Origin: Alphaproteobacteria bacterium
Lineage (GTDB): Bacteria; Pseudomonadota; Alphaproteobacteria; Rickettsiales; UBA8987
Assembly (NCBI GenBank): GCA_003531345.1
Contig: DQGZ01000050.1
Span: 1 to 9,054 of the forward strand
Direction of reading: 5' to 3'
DNA length: 9,054 bases
Both the position numbers and the translations under genes were made by a program. The notes under the pieces were generated by a model, which saw only the letters and a program-made list of their open reading frames with translations, was not told where the DNA came from and did not search any database. Positions 1 to 6,140 of the stretch are shown here, one piece after another; positions within the stretch are counted from its first letter, which is position 1; each line of letters starts with the position of its first letter.

Positions 1-1573
1 CCAAAAATTCTTCAATATCCCTAAAACCTGTAAGGGCATTTAAAAGCTCTTTTAAGTTATCAACCCGCCCTTGCGCTTCTAGAGTTTTTTCATCTTTCCA
101 CATCTGCATATAGCCTGATTGCTCAAGAATATCTTTTACAACTTCCGTGTGGTTCGGGTTGTTTTTAAATTCATTTTTCCATTTATCAAAGGCAGTGAAC
201 AGGGTTGCTAAACTATCTGCGGTTTTACCTTTTATAGTTTTTAGCATTATAGCGTTTTTAATTGCAGAATTTAATGAAATTTTTTGTTGTTTTGCTGACT
301 CCTTAAAGTTTTCCACTGTTTTCTCGCCAATTCCCCGTTTAGGAACATTAATAATTCTTTCCAAAGCCAAGTCATTTTCGGGCACAATTATCGCCCTGAT
401 ATATGCAATTGCATCACGGATTTCTAGGCGCTCATAGAAGCGCAAACCACCAAGAATTCTATATGGAATTGCCTTACGCAAAAAACATTCCTCAAAGGCT
501 CTTGTCTGGTAGCCAGCACGCACTAATATAGCAATATCATCAAGGCGTTTTTTCTCAATTTGTTGCATGGCTTCTATTTCATCAGAAATATAACTGGCTT
601 CACTCCTATCGTCCCAAACGGAAACTAGTTTTACCTTTTTACCTTCACCCTTGCTGGTTTTTAGGGTTTTACCCAAGCGGTTTTCATTATGTGCAATTAA
701 AGAATCAGCTGATGAAAGTATAGAAGCGGTTGAACGATAATTAGTTTCTAAACGGATTATTTTTGCCTGATCAAAATCTTTTTCAAATTTTAATATATTA
801 CCTACCTCCGCCCCACGCCAACCATAAATTGATTGGTCATCATCACCCACGCAACAGATATTATGTTTTGATAAAGCCAATAAGCGAAGCCATAAATATT
901 GTGCAACATTAGTATCCTGATACTCATCAACTAATATATATTTGAACCTGCGCTGATATTCCGCCAAAACATCAGAATTATTTTTAAGCAGCACAATTGT
1001 TTTTAAAATAATATCACCAAAATCAATGATGTTCATATCAAGGCATCTTTGCTGATAAACTTCATAAACTTGCCCCGCAACGTCACCATCGGTTATATCT
1101 TTCGGCTCAAGCGCTCTATCCTTCCACTTATTTATTTGGGCGGTGATACCTTTGGGGTTATGGCGTTTTTCATCAAGTTTTAAGTCTGAAACAATCTGTT
1201 TAACTAAACGCAACTGATCATCAGAATTTATAATCGTAAAATTTTCTTTTAATCCTACTTGCTGATAATTTTTTCGTAAAATTTTTAAACAAATTGAGTG
1301 AAAAGTTCCAAGCCACAAGCCAGCAGAAGCATCACCCACCATTTGGTGAATTCTATGCTCCATCTCTTTTGCCGCTTTATTGGTAAAAGTTACCGCTAAA
1401 ATTTGTGATGGAAATGCAAGGCGATTAAATAATATATATGCAATGCGGGTAGTTAACACTTTTGTTTTGCCAGTTCCAGCACCTGCAAGCACCAATAACG
1501 GCCCTTCCGTAGTGGAAACTGCTTCTAACTGCTCTGAATTCAAAGCCTTTAATATGGTGTTAAAATCTTGCAT
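1..1573 (-). CDS. uvrD: UvrD/PcrA/Rep-type ATP-dependent DNA helicase (3' end outside window)
   Basis: Superfamily 1A 3'-5' DNA helicase, cytoplasmic, with expected roles in nucleotide excision/mismatch repair and clearing replication blocks. I translated the minus frame from the ATG at 1573; it stays open to base 1, giving 524 codons of a protein normally about 650-780 residues long. Seen in order: Q-motif (NSEQ, Q15), Walker A AGAGTGKT (residues 30-37), motif Ia TFTNKAA (62-68), GTFHS (89-93), Walker B DEYQDT starting at D216, motif III GDDDQSIYGWRG near 243-254, and motif IV ETNYRS. Motifs V and VI, which complete the ATPase site, lie outside the window. The start is the first ATG before the Q-motif and gives the usual family N-terminus. 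The gene is divergent from rpe. UvrD, PcrA and Rep cannot be separated without the C-terminus, so the symbol is provisional; the helicase assignment itself is very secure. Confidence 0.93.
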   Translation of the reverse strand, partial: MQDFNTILKALNSEQLEAVSTTEGPLLVLAGAGTGKTKVLTTRIAYILFNRLAFPSQILAVTFTNKAAKEMEHRIHQMVGDASAGLWLGTFHSICLKILRKNYQQVGLKENFTIINSDDQLRLVKQIVSDLKLDEKRHNPKGITAQINKWKDRALEPKDITDGDVAGQVYEVYQQRCLDMNIIDFGDIILKTIVLLKNNSDVLAEYQRRFKYILVDEYQDTNVAQYLWLRLLALSKHNICCVGDDDQSIYGWRGAEVGNILKFEKDFDQAKIIRLETNYRSTASILSSADSLIAHNENRLGKTLKTSKGEGKKVKLVSVWDDRSEASYISDEIEAMQQIEKKRLDDIAILVRAGYQTRAFEECFLRKAIPYRILGGLRFYERLEIRDAIAYIRAIIVPENDLALERIINVPKRGIGEKTVENFKESAKQQKISLNSAIKNAIMLKTIKGKTADSLATLFTAFDKWKNEFKNNPNHTEVVKDILEQSGYMQMWKDEKTLEAQGRVDNLKELLNALTGFRDIEEFL

Positions 1574-1628
1574 TTTGTATTATAAACAACTTATATGTAA
1601 GTATATTGTAATCGTTATATAACTGTTC
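1574..1628. promoter_or_regulatory. Divergent promoter region between helicase gene and rpe
   Basis: This 55-bp, very AT-rich gap must hold the promoters of both divergent genes unless they lie inside coding sequence. On the minus strand a perfect TATAAT (1584-1579) ends 5 nt before the helicase ATG. On the plus strand TATAAC (1618-1623) ends 5 nt before the rpe ATG. I see no good -35 hexamer at 16-18 nt from either box and no Shine-Dalgarno motif. If the boxes are real, both transcripts would start at or next to the start codon (leaderless). In such AT-rich DNA these boxes can arise by chance. Confidence 0.35.
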
Positions 1629-2288
1629 ATGAAAAATAAAATTAAAATCGCACCATCAATACTTTCGGCTGATTTTGCAAAACTGGGGGAAGAAATTCAG
1701 GCCATCGAAAAAGCGGGGGCTGACCTTGTGCATGTTGATGTTATGGATGGCGCTTTTGTCCCTAACCTAACTATTGGTCCTGTGGTTATAAAAAGCTTAC
1801 GCAAGGTAACGAAATTACCTTTTGATGTTCATTTGATGATAGAGAACCCAGAAAAATATATTGAAGATTATAGAAATGCAGGCGCAGATATTATAACTAT
1901 ACACGCAGAAGCAAGCACGCACCTAGACAGAGCTATCGCACAAATTAAAGCAACTGGTGCAAAAGCTGGTGTTTCAATTGTGCCATCAACACCTGTTGAT
2001 GTTTTAAAGCATGTTCTGCCGCGGCTTGACTTGGTTTTGGTAATGAGCGTTAACCCTGGTTTTGGTGGTCAAAAATTTATTGAATATTCATTAGATAAAA
2101 TATCGGAACTTAGAAAAATGATAGATGCAGTGGGCAAAGAAATTATGCTTGAAGTTGATGGCGGAATTAATAATGAAACAGTAAAAAGAGTTATCGCCGC
2201 AGGGGCGGATACTTTAGTTGCTGGTAGTGCAGTTTTTGACGGCAACCCTGCAAATTATGCAAACAACATTAAGAATTTGAGAGTATAA
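1629..2288 (+). CDS. rpe: Ribulose-phosphate 3-epimerase
   Basis: Interconverts D-ribulose 5-phosphate and D-xylulose 5-phosphate in the pentose phosphate pathway; cytoplasmic, metal-dependent TIM barrel. The 219-residue protein is full length for the family. Visible signatures: PSILSAD (9-15), HVDVMDG (35-41), DVHLMIENP (66-74), the phosphate-binding MSVNPGFGGQ (139-148) and EVDGG (175-179). The metal ligands known from the family fall at H35, D37, H68 and D177, with D37 and D177 as the acid/base pair, so the enzyme should be active. The ATG at 1629 puts the PSILS strand at the usual distance from the N-terminus; no Shine-Dalgarno motif precedes it. It is first in a tight operon with a small SDHAF4-like gene (10-nt gap) and a HAD phosphatase. 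The rpe-gph adjacency recalls the E. coli dam-rpe-gph cluster. Confidence 0.97.
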   Translation: MKNKIKIAPSILSADFAKLGEEIQAIEKAGADLVHVDVMDGAFVPNLTIGPVVIKSLRKVTKLPFDVHLMIENPEKYIEDYRNAGADIITIHAEASTHLDRAIAQIKATGAKAGVSIVPSTPVDVLKHVLPRLDLVLVMSVNPGFGGQKFIEYSLDKISELRKMIDAVGKEIMLEVDGGINNETVKRVIAAGADTLVAGSAVFDGNPANYANNIKNLRV

Positions 2289-2298
2289 ATATCAATAT

Positions 2299-2448
2299 AT
2301 GAGTGAAAAAGAAAAACTAGTACCCCACCCGAAAGATAATAAAGAGCTGGAAAAGATACTTTCAGAGATAGAAGAAATTGGCGGCCCGAGGGAAGGTACA
2401 ACCAAACATGGTGACTGGAGCGTTAAAGGCAGAGTAAGTGATTTTTAA
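2299..2448 (+). CDS. Succinate dehydrogenase assembly factor 4-like protein (DUF1674)
   Basis: A 49-residue protein that length filters easily miss. It begins MSEKEKLVPHPKD, has a charged middle, and ends IGGPREGTTKHGDWSVKGR followed by VSDF. The family hallmark is a C-terminal block with the pattern GGP..P.T..GDWE.KGR.SDF at the very end of the protein. Here GGP (28-30), GDW (38-40), KGR (43-45) and terminal SDF (47-49) are all present. In eukaryotes SDHAF4 binds the flavinylated SdhA subunit and promotes its assembly with SdhB while limiting oxidant production; the bacterial members (DUF1674) are inferred to do the same for complex II. The gene lies 10 nt after the rpe stop, and the next gene's ATG follows its TAA by one base, so co-transcription with rpe is very likely. 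sdhA is not in this window. Confidence 0.86.
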   Translation: MSEKEKLVPHPKDNKELEKILSEIEEIGGPREGTTKHGDWSVKGRVSDF

Positions 2449-2449
2449 T

Positions 2450-3124
2450 ATGTTAAAAAAACCAAAAGCAATATTACTAGACTGGGATAATACTTTGGCG
2501 TCATCGTGGGGTATAATTTTAAAATGCCTGAATGCAGCTTTCAAAGCGCATGGCAAGGAAGAATGGACACTTTATGATATTCAAAATGGTAGGGATAATA
2601 TCCATCATAGTTTGCGGGAAAGTTTCCCAAGATTATTCGGTGATAAATGGAAAGATGCACGAGAAACTTATTACAAACATTTTCTTGAATGCCATATACA
2701 GGAGATAAAACTTCTGCAAGGTGCTTATGAAACAATAGAAGCGCTTTCAAAAACTGAAATATTTCTGGCAGTGGTAAGTAATAAGACTGGGCAGTATTTA
2801 CGTGATGAGTTGAAGCATTTAAAGATAGATCATTATTTTGATGTTATAATCGGCGCAACAGACGCACCAAAAGACAAACCACACAAAGAGCCGTTACTAC
2901 TGGCACTTAAAAATAGCGGCATTAGTGAAAGTGATTATTCAACTGAAATCTGGATGGTGGGTGACAGTAGAACAGATATTGAAGCTGCTATTAACACAGG
3001 CGTTGTACCAGTGTTTTATGGCAACGCAAAACTTGAAGATGAATTAGATAAGCAGGTAAAATTACGGATTAAAGACCAGCAACATTTCAGGGAAATAGCC
3101 GAAAGCTTTTCAAATCAACTATAG
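2450..3124 (+). CDS. HAD-superfamily hydrolase, phosphoglycolate phosphatase (Gph)-like
   Basis: A cytoplasmic phosphatase of 224 residues. All four HAD motifs are visible: motif I DWDNT (11-15; nucleophile D11, acid/base D13), motif II VVSN with S110, motif III K143 in KPHKEPL, and motif IV VGDSRTD (170-176; D172, D176) for magnesium. Residues between motifs I and II form a helical cap, the type used by phosphoglycolate phosphatases and related subfamily-I enzymes. Position after rpe matches rpe-gph clusters in other proteobacteria, which supports removal of 2-phosphoglycolate, but substrate cannot be read from sequence and other small phosphomonoesters are possible. I chose the ATG at 2450, one base after the preceding TAA. 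A GTG at 2438 would add MIFN and overlap the preceding gene by 11 bases; it is less likely. The gene converges with the lipoprotein at 3134, leaving only 9 nt between stops. Confidence 0.88.
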   Translation: MLKKPKAILLDWDNTLASSWGIILKCLNAAFKAHGKEEWTLYDIQNGRDNIHHSLRESFPRLFGDKWKDARETYYKHFLECHIQEIKLLQGAYETIEALSKTEIFLAVVSNKTGQYLRDELKHLKIDHYFDVIIGATDAPKDKPHKEPLLLALKNSGISESDYSTEIWMVGDSRTDIEAAINTGVVPVFYGNAKLEDELDKQVKLRIKDQQHFREIAESFSNQL

Positions 3125-3133
3125 TTCTGTCAG

Positions 3134-3550
3134 TTAATATCTGCCAGTGGGGGAGGGGGCAGAGGGGTAAGGTGAGTTGCCAGGTGCGCCTGGAATTGGG
3201 GCTGAACCCTGATAGAGGTAAACAGGGCTGCTCATTATAGTGTTATTGTAGCTTTCTGTTGAGTTATACATTAGGTTTTTCCCCTCTTCGGCTTTTACTT
3301 TACCCTCAGTTGCAATTTGAGTGCCTTCATTTATGAGTTTTTGCCCTTGAAGTATTTTTTTGTTTCCTTCCTCTATCATTTTATTGCCATTATCCAGCAT
3401 GGCTTTGCCTTTCTCATAATTAGTGCCGATGCTTTCTAAGGCCTTCTGCTGGCTTTTTACTGTATCTGCTAATGTTGGCATTTTGTAATCACCTGAGCAA
3501 GATGAAACAAAAAAGGAAATGGCTAAAATTATCAGAAGGTTTTTTTTCAT
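3134..3550 (-). CDS. Small lipoprotein with seven-fold glycine heptad repeat and proline-rich tail
   Basis: A 138-residue predicted lipoprotein; I recognise no named gene. The start at 3550 gives a textbook signal peptide: MKKN, a hydrophobic core, then lipobox V15-S16-S17-C18. A start 16 codons upstream (3598) would bury this signal behind an extra basic stretch, so I rejected it. After a short linker, residues 48-90 carry glycine at exactly every seventh position (48, 55, 62, 69, 76, 83, 90) with the pattern xxx[ILA]xxG, e.g. NKMIEEG, NKKILQG, QKLINEG. This matches the xxxLxxG heptad repeat known from YhgE/Pip-like and other surface proteins, and should form a helical rod. Residues 110-138 are rich in Pro, Gly, Ser and Tyr (PGAPGNSPYPSAPSP) and probably disordered. 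Location: an envelope lipid leaflet, most likely the outer membrane. It lies 56 nt downstream of a second lipoprotein gene and may share its transcript. Confidence 0.82.
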   Translation of the reverse strand: MKKNLLIILAISFFVSSCSGDYKMPTLADTVKSQQKALESIGTNYEKGKAMLDNGNKMIEEGNKKILQGQKLINEGTQIATEGKVKAEEGKNLMYNSTESYNNTIMSSPVYLYQGSAPIPGAPGNSPYPSAPSPTGRY

Positions 3551-3606
3551 AATTTTATAGTTTTTTAATAGCTTAAACCTAAAAATTATTTGGTACAAAT
3601 GAAAAA

Positions 3607-3927
3607 CTACTTACAATCTTTAGTTTCTTTTAAGGATTTTAGTTCAGACACTCTTTTTTCTCCCGAGCTTTGCGCTTCAGAGCCTTCCATAGCATTACCT
3701 ATCCCAAAATCAGCAAAAAATCCCAATACATGAGTCGCTTTAGTTTGTGTCCTTTGAGTTTTTACATCATCTAAAAACTCTTGAGCTTTTGCTAGCTCAA
3801 TATTTATTTCTCTACAAGTAAGCTCTTTGCGCTCAACATCTGTTAATGAATTTGCTCGACCATATCTTTGAACCGCACAAGAAGTTAGAAAAACTAATGT
3901 AAATGTTACTAAAACTAAATTTTTCAT
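3607..3927 (-). CDS. Small conserved-type lipoprotein of unknown function
   Basis: A 106-residue predicted lipoprotein. The signal peptide is MKN plus a hydrophobic run ending in lipobox L14-T15-S16-C17. The mature part has YGRANSLTDVE (22-32), a predicted helix with TCREINIELAKAQ (37-49), a semi-hydrophobic glycine-containing segment THVLGFFADFGIGNAME (65-81), and a charged C-terminal helix ending in KDC. Besides the lipidated cysteine there are only C38 and C105, which could form a disulfide in the periplasm. From memory, similar small lipoproteins with an RANSLTD...CREI...GFxxDFGIGN pattern occur in other proteobacteria, but I cannot confirm the family without a search and do not assign a function. 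The ATG at 3927 is the only sensible start; no Shine-Dalgarno motif is visible. A TATGAT hexamer lies 9 nt upstream. Confidence 0.8.
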   Translation of the reverse strand: MKNLVLVTFTLVFLTSCAVQRYGRANSLTDVERKELTCREINIELAKAQEFLDDVKTQRTQTKATHVLGFFADFGIGNAMEGSEAQSSGEKRVSELKSLKETKDCK

Positions 3928-3936
3928 AAATTTACA

Positions 3937-3942
3937 ATCATA
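3937..3942 (-). promoter_or_regulatory. Possible -10 box for the lipoprotein pair
   Basis: On the minus strand TATGAT, a close match to the sigma-70 -10 consensus, ends 9 nt before the ATG at 3927. No convincing -35 is seen at 16-18 nt; TTGTAT lies 21 nt upstream. The transcript would have a leader of only a few bases. The 82-bp gap between this gene and the repeat at 4010 otherwise holds nothing I recognise. Confidence 0.25.
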
Positions 3943-4009
3943 AGTTGATAATTATTTACAAATATACAACCACATTTAGTTAGGCAAGGGGTTTTTTGTG
4001 AAAACTCTA

Positions 4010-4040
4010 GGGAATGTCACCCCGCACTTGTTGCGGGGTT
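4010..4040. repeat. REP-like hairpin repeat, left copy
   Basis: A 31-bp element beginning GGGAATGTC, followed by a perfect 8-bp stem ACCCCGCA / TGCGGGGT around the loop CTTGT, then T. It is an exact inverted copy of 4344-4374. It is far more GC-rich than its surroundings. Its inner end is the last base of the GIY-YIG gene's stop codon (TAA read from 4042 to 4040). On the GIY-YIG transcript the hairpin is not followed by a U-run, so it is not a classical intrinsic terminator, though it could still stabilise the 3' end. Confidence 0.9.
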
Positions 4041-4324
4041 TAAAGACTTAAATACAGATCATTCCAATCAGGATTCATATTGTTAATAGCATCAATTTTA
4101 AAACTCCTTTTCCATTTTTTAATTAATTTTTCTCTATGAATTGCAAGAATAACATCATTATGAATTTCGCAGTAAACTAGCTTGTTTATATTATATCTTT
4201 TACAATATGAGTTAACGAATTTTCCTTTATGTTCCCAAGTTCTTCTAGCGATATTATTAGTTACGCCAGTATAGAAAAATTGGTTATTTTTGTCAGTTAA
4301 TACGTAAACATAATAAGTTTTCAT
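4040..4324 (-). CDS. Single-domain GIY-YIG nuclease family protein
   Basis: A 94-residue stand-alone GIY-YIG domain (UvrC N-terminal/Slx1-type fold, YhbQ-like group). The GIY-YIG core appears as YVYVL (5-9) and YTG (18-20). A conserved arginine is present in NNIARRTWEHK (R27), then YN..KLVY (44-51), and the metal-binding glutamate falls in REKLIKKWKR (E65, residues 64-73). The end NPDWNDLY (84-91) is typical of this group. All expected catalytic positions seem present, so nuclease activity is plausible; the biological substrate of this group is poorly defined. The gene is tightly enclosed by inverted 31-bp hairpin repeats: its stop codon touches the left copy, and its ATG lies 19 nt inside the right copy. 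This suggests the gene and repeats form one unit. It lies downstream of ilvD on the same strand. No Shine-Dalgarno motif is visible. Confidence 0.92.
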   Translation of the reverse strand: MKTYYVYVLTDKNNQFFYTGVTNNIARRTWEHKGKFVNSYCKRYNINKLVYCEIHNDVILAIHREKLIKKWKRSFKIDAINNMNPDWNDLYLSL

Positions 4325-4343
4325 ATATAGTATTTGCTTAATT

Positions 4344-4374
4344 AACCCCGCAACAAGTGCGGGGTGACATTCCC
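4344..4374. repeat. REP-like hairpin repeat, right copy (inverted)
   Basis: A 31-bp exact reverse complement of 4010-4040, with the same 8-bp stem and 5-base loop. It lies between the ilvD stop (4431) and the GIY-YIG ATG (4324), with its inner end 19 nt upstream of that ATG. Outside the 31 bp both copies continue with TAG-like bases after a G-run of different length (3 versus 5), so homology probably extends slightly further with an indel. Confidence 0.9.
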
Positions 4375-4378
4375 CCTA

Positions 4379-4400
4379 TTGCAACAAGCGCGGGGTGACA
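4379..4400. repeat. Degenerate third copy of the hairpin repeat
   Basis: This stretch is TTGCAACAAG followed by CGCGGGGTGACA. It matches 4348-4369 of the right copy at 19 of 22 positions, in the same orientation and offset by 31 bp. The distal stem arm is damaged (TTGC in place of CCGC, and a C in place of T near the loop), so the clean hairpin is lost. It looks like a tandem duplicate that has decayed. It sits 30 nt past the ilvD stop. Confidence 0.72.
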
Positions 4401-4430
4401 CTATAACCTATAACCACTCAACTCTACTAA

Positions 4431-6140
4431 CTATATCTTCCAGTACTGGTTTTTTTCTGCTTTTGCGCCAGGGTGGGTTAGCGCGCCTTTTTCTGCACTG
4501 CCAACTTGTTGCGCATATTTCCACAGCGTGCCTGATTGGTAATCATTTTCTCTTGGTTTCCAATTTTTCTTACGCTCTGCAAGTTCTGCATCTGTTAACT
4601 GAACATTAATTGTTCCTGCATTTGCATCAATTTCAATAATATCACCATTTTTAATTAAGCCTATTGCACCACCTTTTGCCGCTTCAGGGCTAACATGGCC
4701 GATACATAAACCCCTAGTGCCACCGCTAAATCTGCCGTCAGTAATAAGTGCAATATTTTCTACACCTTGCCCGTAAAGTGCGGCTGTAGTTGAAAGCATT
4801 TCACGCATTCCCGGCCCACCAACTGGCCCTTCATAGCGGATAACAATAACATCACCTTCTTTGTAATCACGGCGTTTTACTGCTTCAAATGCGTCCTCCT
4901 CTCTATCAAAAACTCTTGCAGGGCCTGTATGTTTTAAATGCTTTAAACCAGCGATTTTAACGATACACCCTTCAGGTGCTAAATTGCCTTTTAATGTAAC
5001 AACGCCGCCAGTTTTAGTGATGGGAGATTTTACCCGATAAACTACATCTTGGTTTTCTGGGAAAGTTACATTCTTTAAATTTTCAGCGATAGTTTTGCCG
5101 TTTGCAGTTATGCAATCACCATATATCAATCCGTTTTCATAAAGCTCTTTGATAACAACTTGAATGCCGCCGATATTATGCATATCAAGCGCAACATATT
5201 TTCCACCTGGTTTTAAGTCAGCTATATAAGGTGTATCACGGAATATTTTGCCTACATCGTGCATGTCAAAATCAATCCCTGCTTCATTGGCAATTGCTGG
5301 TAAGTGTAACGCCGCATTGGTTGAGCCACCAGTTGCTGAAACAACCCTTGCCGCATTTATTAATGATTGTTTTGTAACAATATCACGCGGGCGAATGCCA
5401 AGTTTTATTGCGCTCATTACTGCCTCACCAGATGCATAAGCATATTCATCACGGGTTTGATATGGAGCAGGTGCGCCAGCAGAGCCGGGCAGTGCCAAGC
5501 CAATAGCTTCCGAAACGCACGCCATAGTGTTTGCAGTAAATTGCCCGCCGCATGAACCAGCAGAAGGGCAGGCAACTTGTTCAATTTCACCCAATTCTTC
5601 AGCTGTCATTTTACCAGCGTCATATTTTCCAACACCTTCAAAAACATCAACTACAGTAACATCTTTATCTTTATATTTACCGGGAAGAATAGAGCCACCA
5701 TACATAAAAACAGATGGTATATTTAGTCGCACCATTGCCATCATAAGCCCTGGGAGGGATTTATCACAGCCAGCAAGCCCAACTAGTGCATCATAACAAT
5801 GGCCACGAACCGTCAGCTCAACTGAGTCTGCGATTACTTCACGAGAAATTAGAGAGGATTTCATACCCTGATGACCCATCGCAATACCATCTGTAACGGT
5901 AATGGTTGTAAATTCACGCGGAGTGCCACCTGCAGCAAACACACCTTTTTTAGCGGCTTGCGCTTGGCGTTGTAATGCAATATTGCAAGGAGCTGCTTCA
6001 TTCCAAGTTGAAACTACACCAACTAAAGGCTGGTGAATTTGCTCAGTTGTCATGCCCATTGCATAATAATATGACCTGTGCGGTGCGCGTTCAGGCCCTT
6101 CAGTTACATGGCGTGATGGCAGTTTGGATTTGTCGAACAT
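4431..6140 (-). CDS. ilvD: Dihydroxy-acid dehydratase
   Basis: Dehydrates 2,3-dihydroxyisovalerate and 2,3-dihydroxy-3-methylvalerate to the 2-oxo acids, the third common step of valine, leucine and isoleucine synthesis and a source of pantothenate precursor. Cytoplasmic iron-sulfur enzyme of 569 residues, complete, in the short form of the IlvD/Edd family. The three conserved cluster cysteines are visible: C52 (EAAPCN), C125 (AGCDKSLPG) and C197 (SAGSCGGQFTANTMA). Also seen: VTDGIAMGHQGM (82-93; D84 as a likely magnesium ligand) and the C-terminal TDGRFSGGTRG active-site loop followed by IGHVSPEA. The protein ends ENQYWKI. The ATG at 6140 gives the normal N-terminus with VTEGPERAPHRS. No Shine-Dalgarno motif precedes it; instead the start codon abuts a long inverted repeat that fills the gap to the upstream SPOR gene. 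The cluster type (2Fe-2S or 4Fe-4S) is not certain from sequence. Confidence 0.97.
   Translation of the reverse strand: MFDKSKLPSRHVTEGPERAPHRSYYYAMGMTTEQIHQPLVGVVSTWNEAAPCNIALQRQAQAAKKGVFAAGGTPREFTTITVTDGIAMGHQGMKSSLISREVIADSVELTVRGHCYDALVGLAGCDKSLPGLMMAMVRLNIPSVFMYGGSILPGKYKDKDVTVVDVFEGVGKYDAGKMTAEELGEIEQVACPSAGSCGGQFTANTMACVSEAIGLALPGSAGAPAPYQTRDEYAYASGEAVMSAIKLGIRPRDIVTKQSLINAARVVSATGGSTNAALHLPAIANEAGIDFDMHDVGKIFRDTPYIADLKPGGKYVALDMHNIGGIQVVIKELYENGLIYGDCITANGKTIAENLKNVTFPENQDVVYRVKSPITKTGGVVTLKGNLAPEGCIVKIAGLKHLKHTGPARVFDREEDAFEAVKRRDYKEGDVIVIRYEGPVGGPGMREMLSTTAALYGQGVENIALITDGRFSGGTRGLCIGHVSPEAAKGGAIGLIKNGDIIEIDANAGTINVQLTDAELAERKKNWKPRENDYQSGTLWKYAQQVGSAEKGALTHPGAKAEKNQYWKI

Noticed and set aside
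1380..1622. Open frame of about 80 codons on the plus strand
   Set aside because: It lies opposite the N-terminus of the helicase, whose Walker A and motif Ia occupy the same bases; it has no recognisable protein pattern.
2362..2750. Two overlapping minus-strand open frames of 64 and 69 codons
   Set aside because: They are antisense to the SDHAF4-like and HAD genes, which carry clear family motifs; the minus-strand translations show none.
3125..3133. Bidirectional terminator between the convergent HAD and lipoprotein genes
   Set aside because: Only 9 nt separate the stop codons and I see no stem with a U-run there or in the adjoining coding ends.
4010..4040. Hairpin as an intrinsic (rho-independent) terminator
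   Set aside because: The stem is strong, but neither copy is followed by a U-run on the minus-strand transcripts, and the exact inverted duplication fits a dispersed repeat better.
4364..4609. Plus-strand open frame of 81 codons across the repeat and the end of ilvD
   Set aside because: It begins inside the hairpin repeat and runs antisense to the conserved ilvD C-terminus; composition is arbitrary.
5248..5796. Three overlapping plus-strand open frames of 60-90 codons
   Set aside because: All are antisense to ilvD, in the stretch encoding its conserved cysteine motifs.
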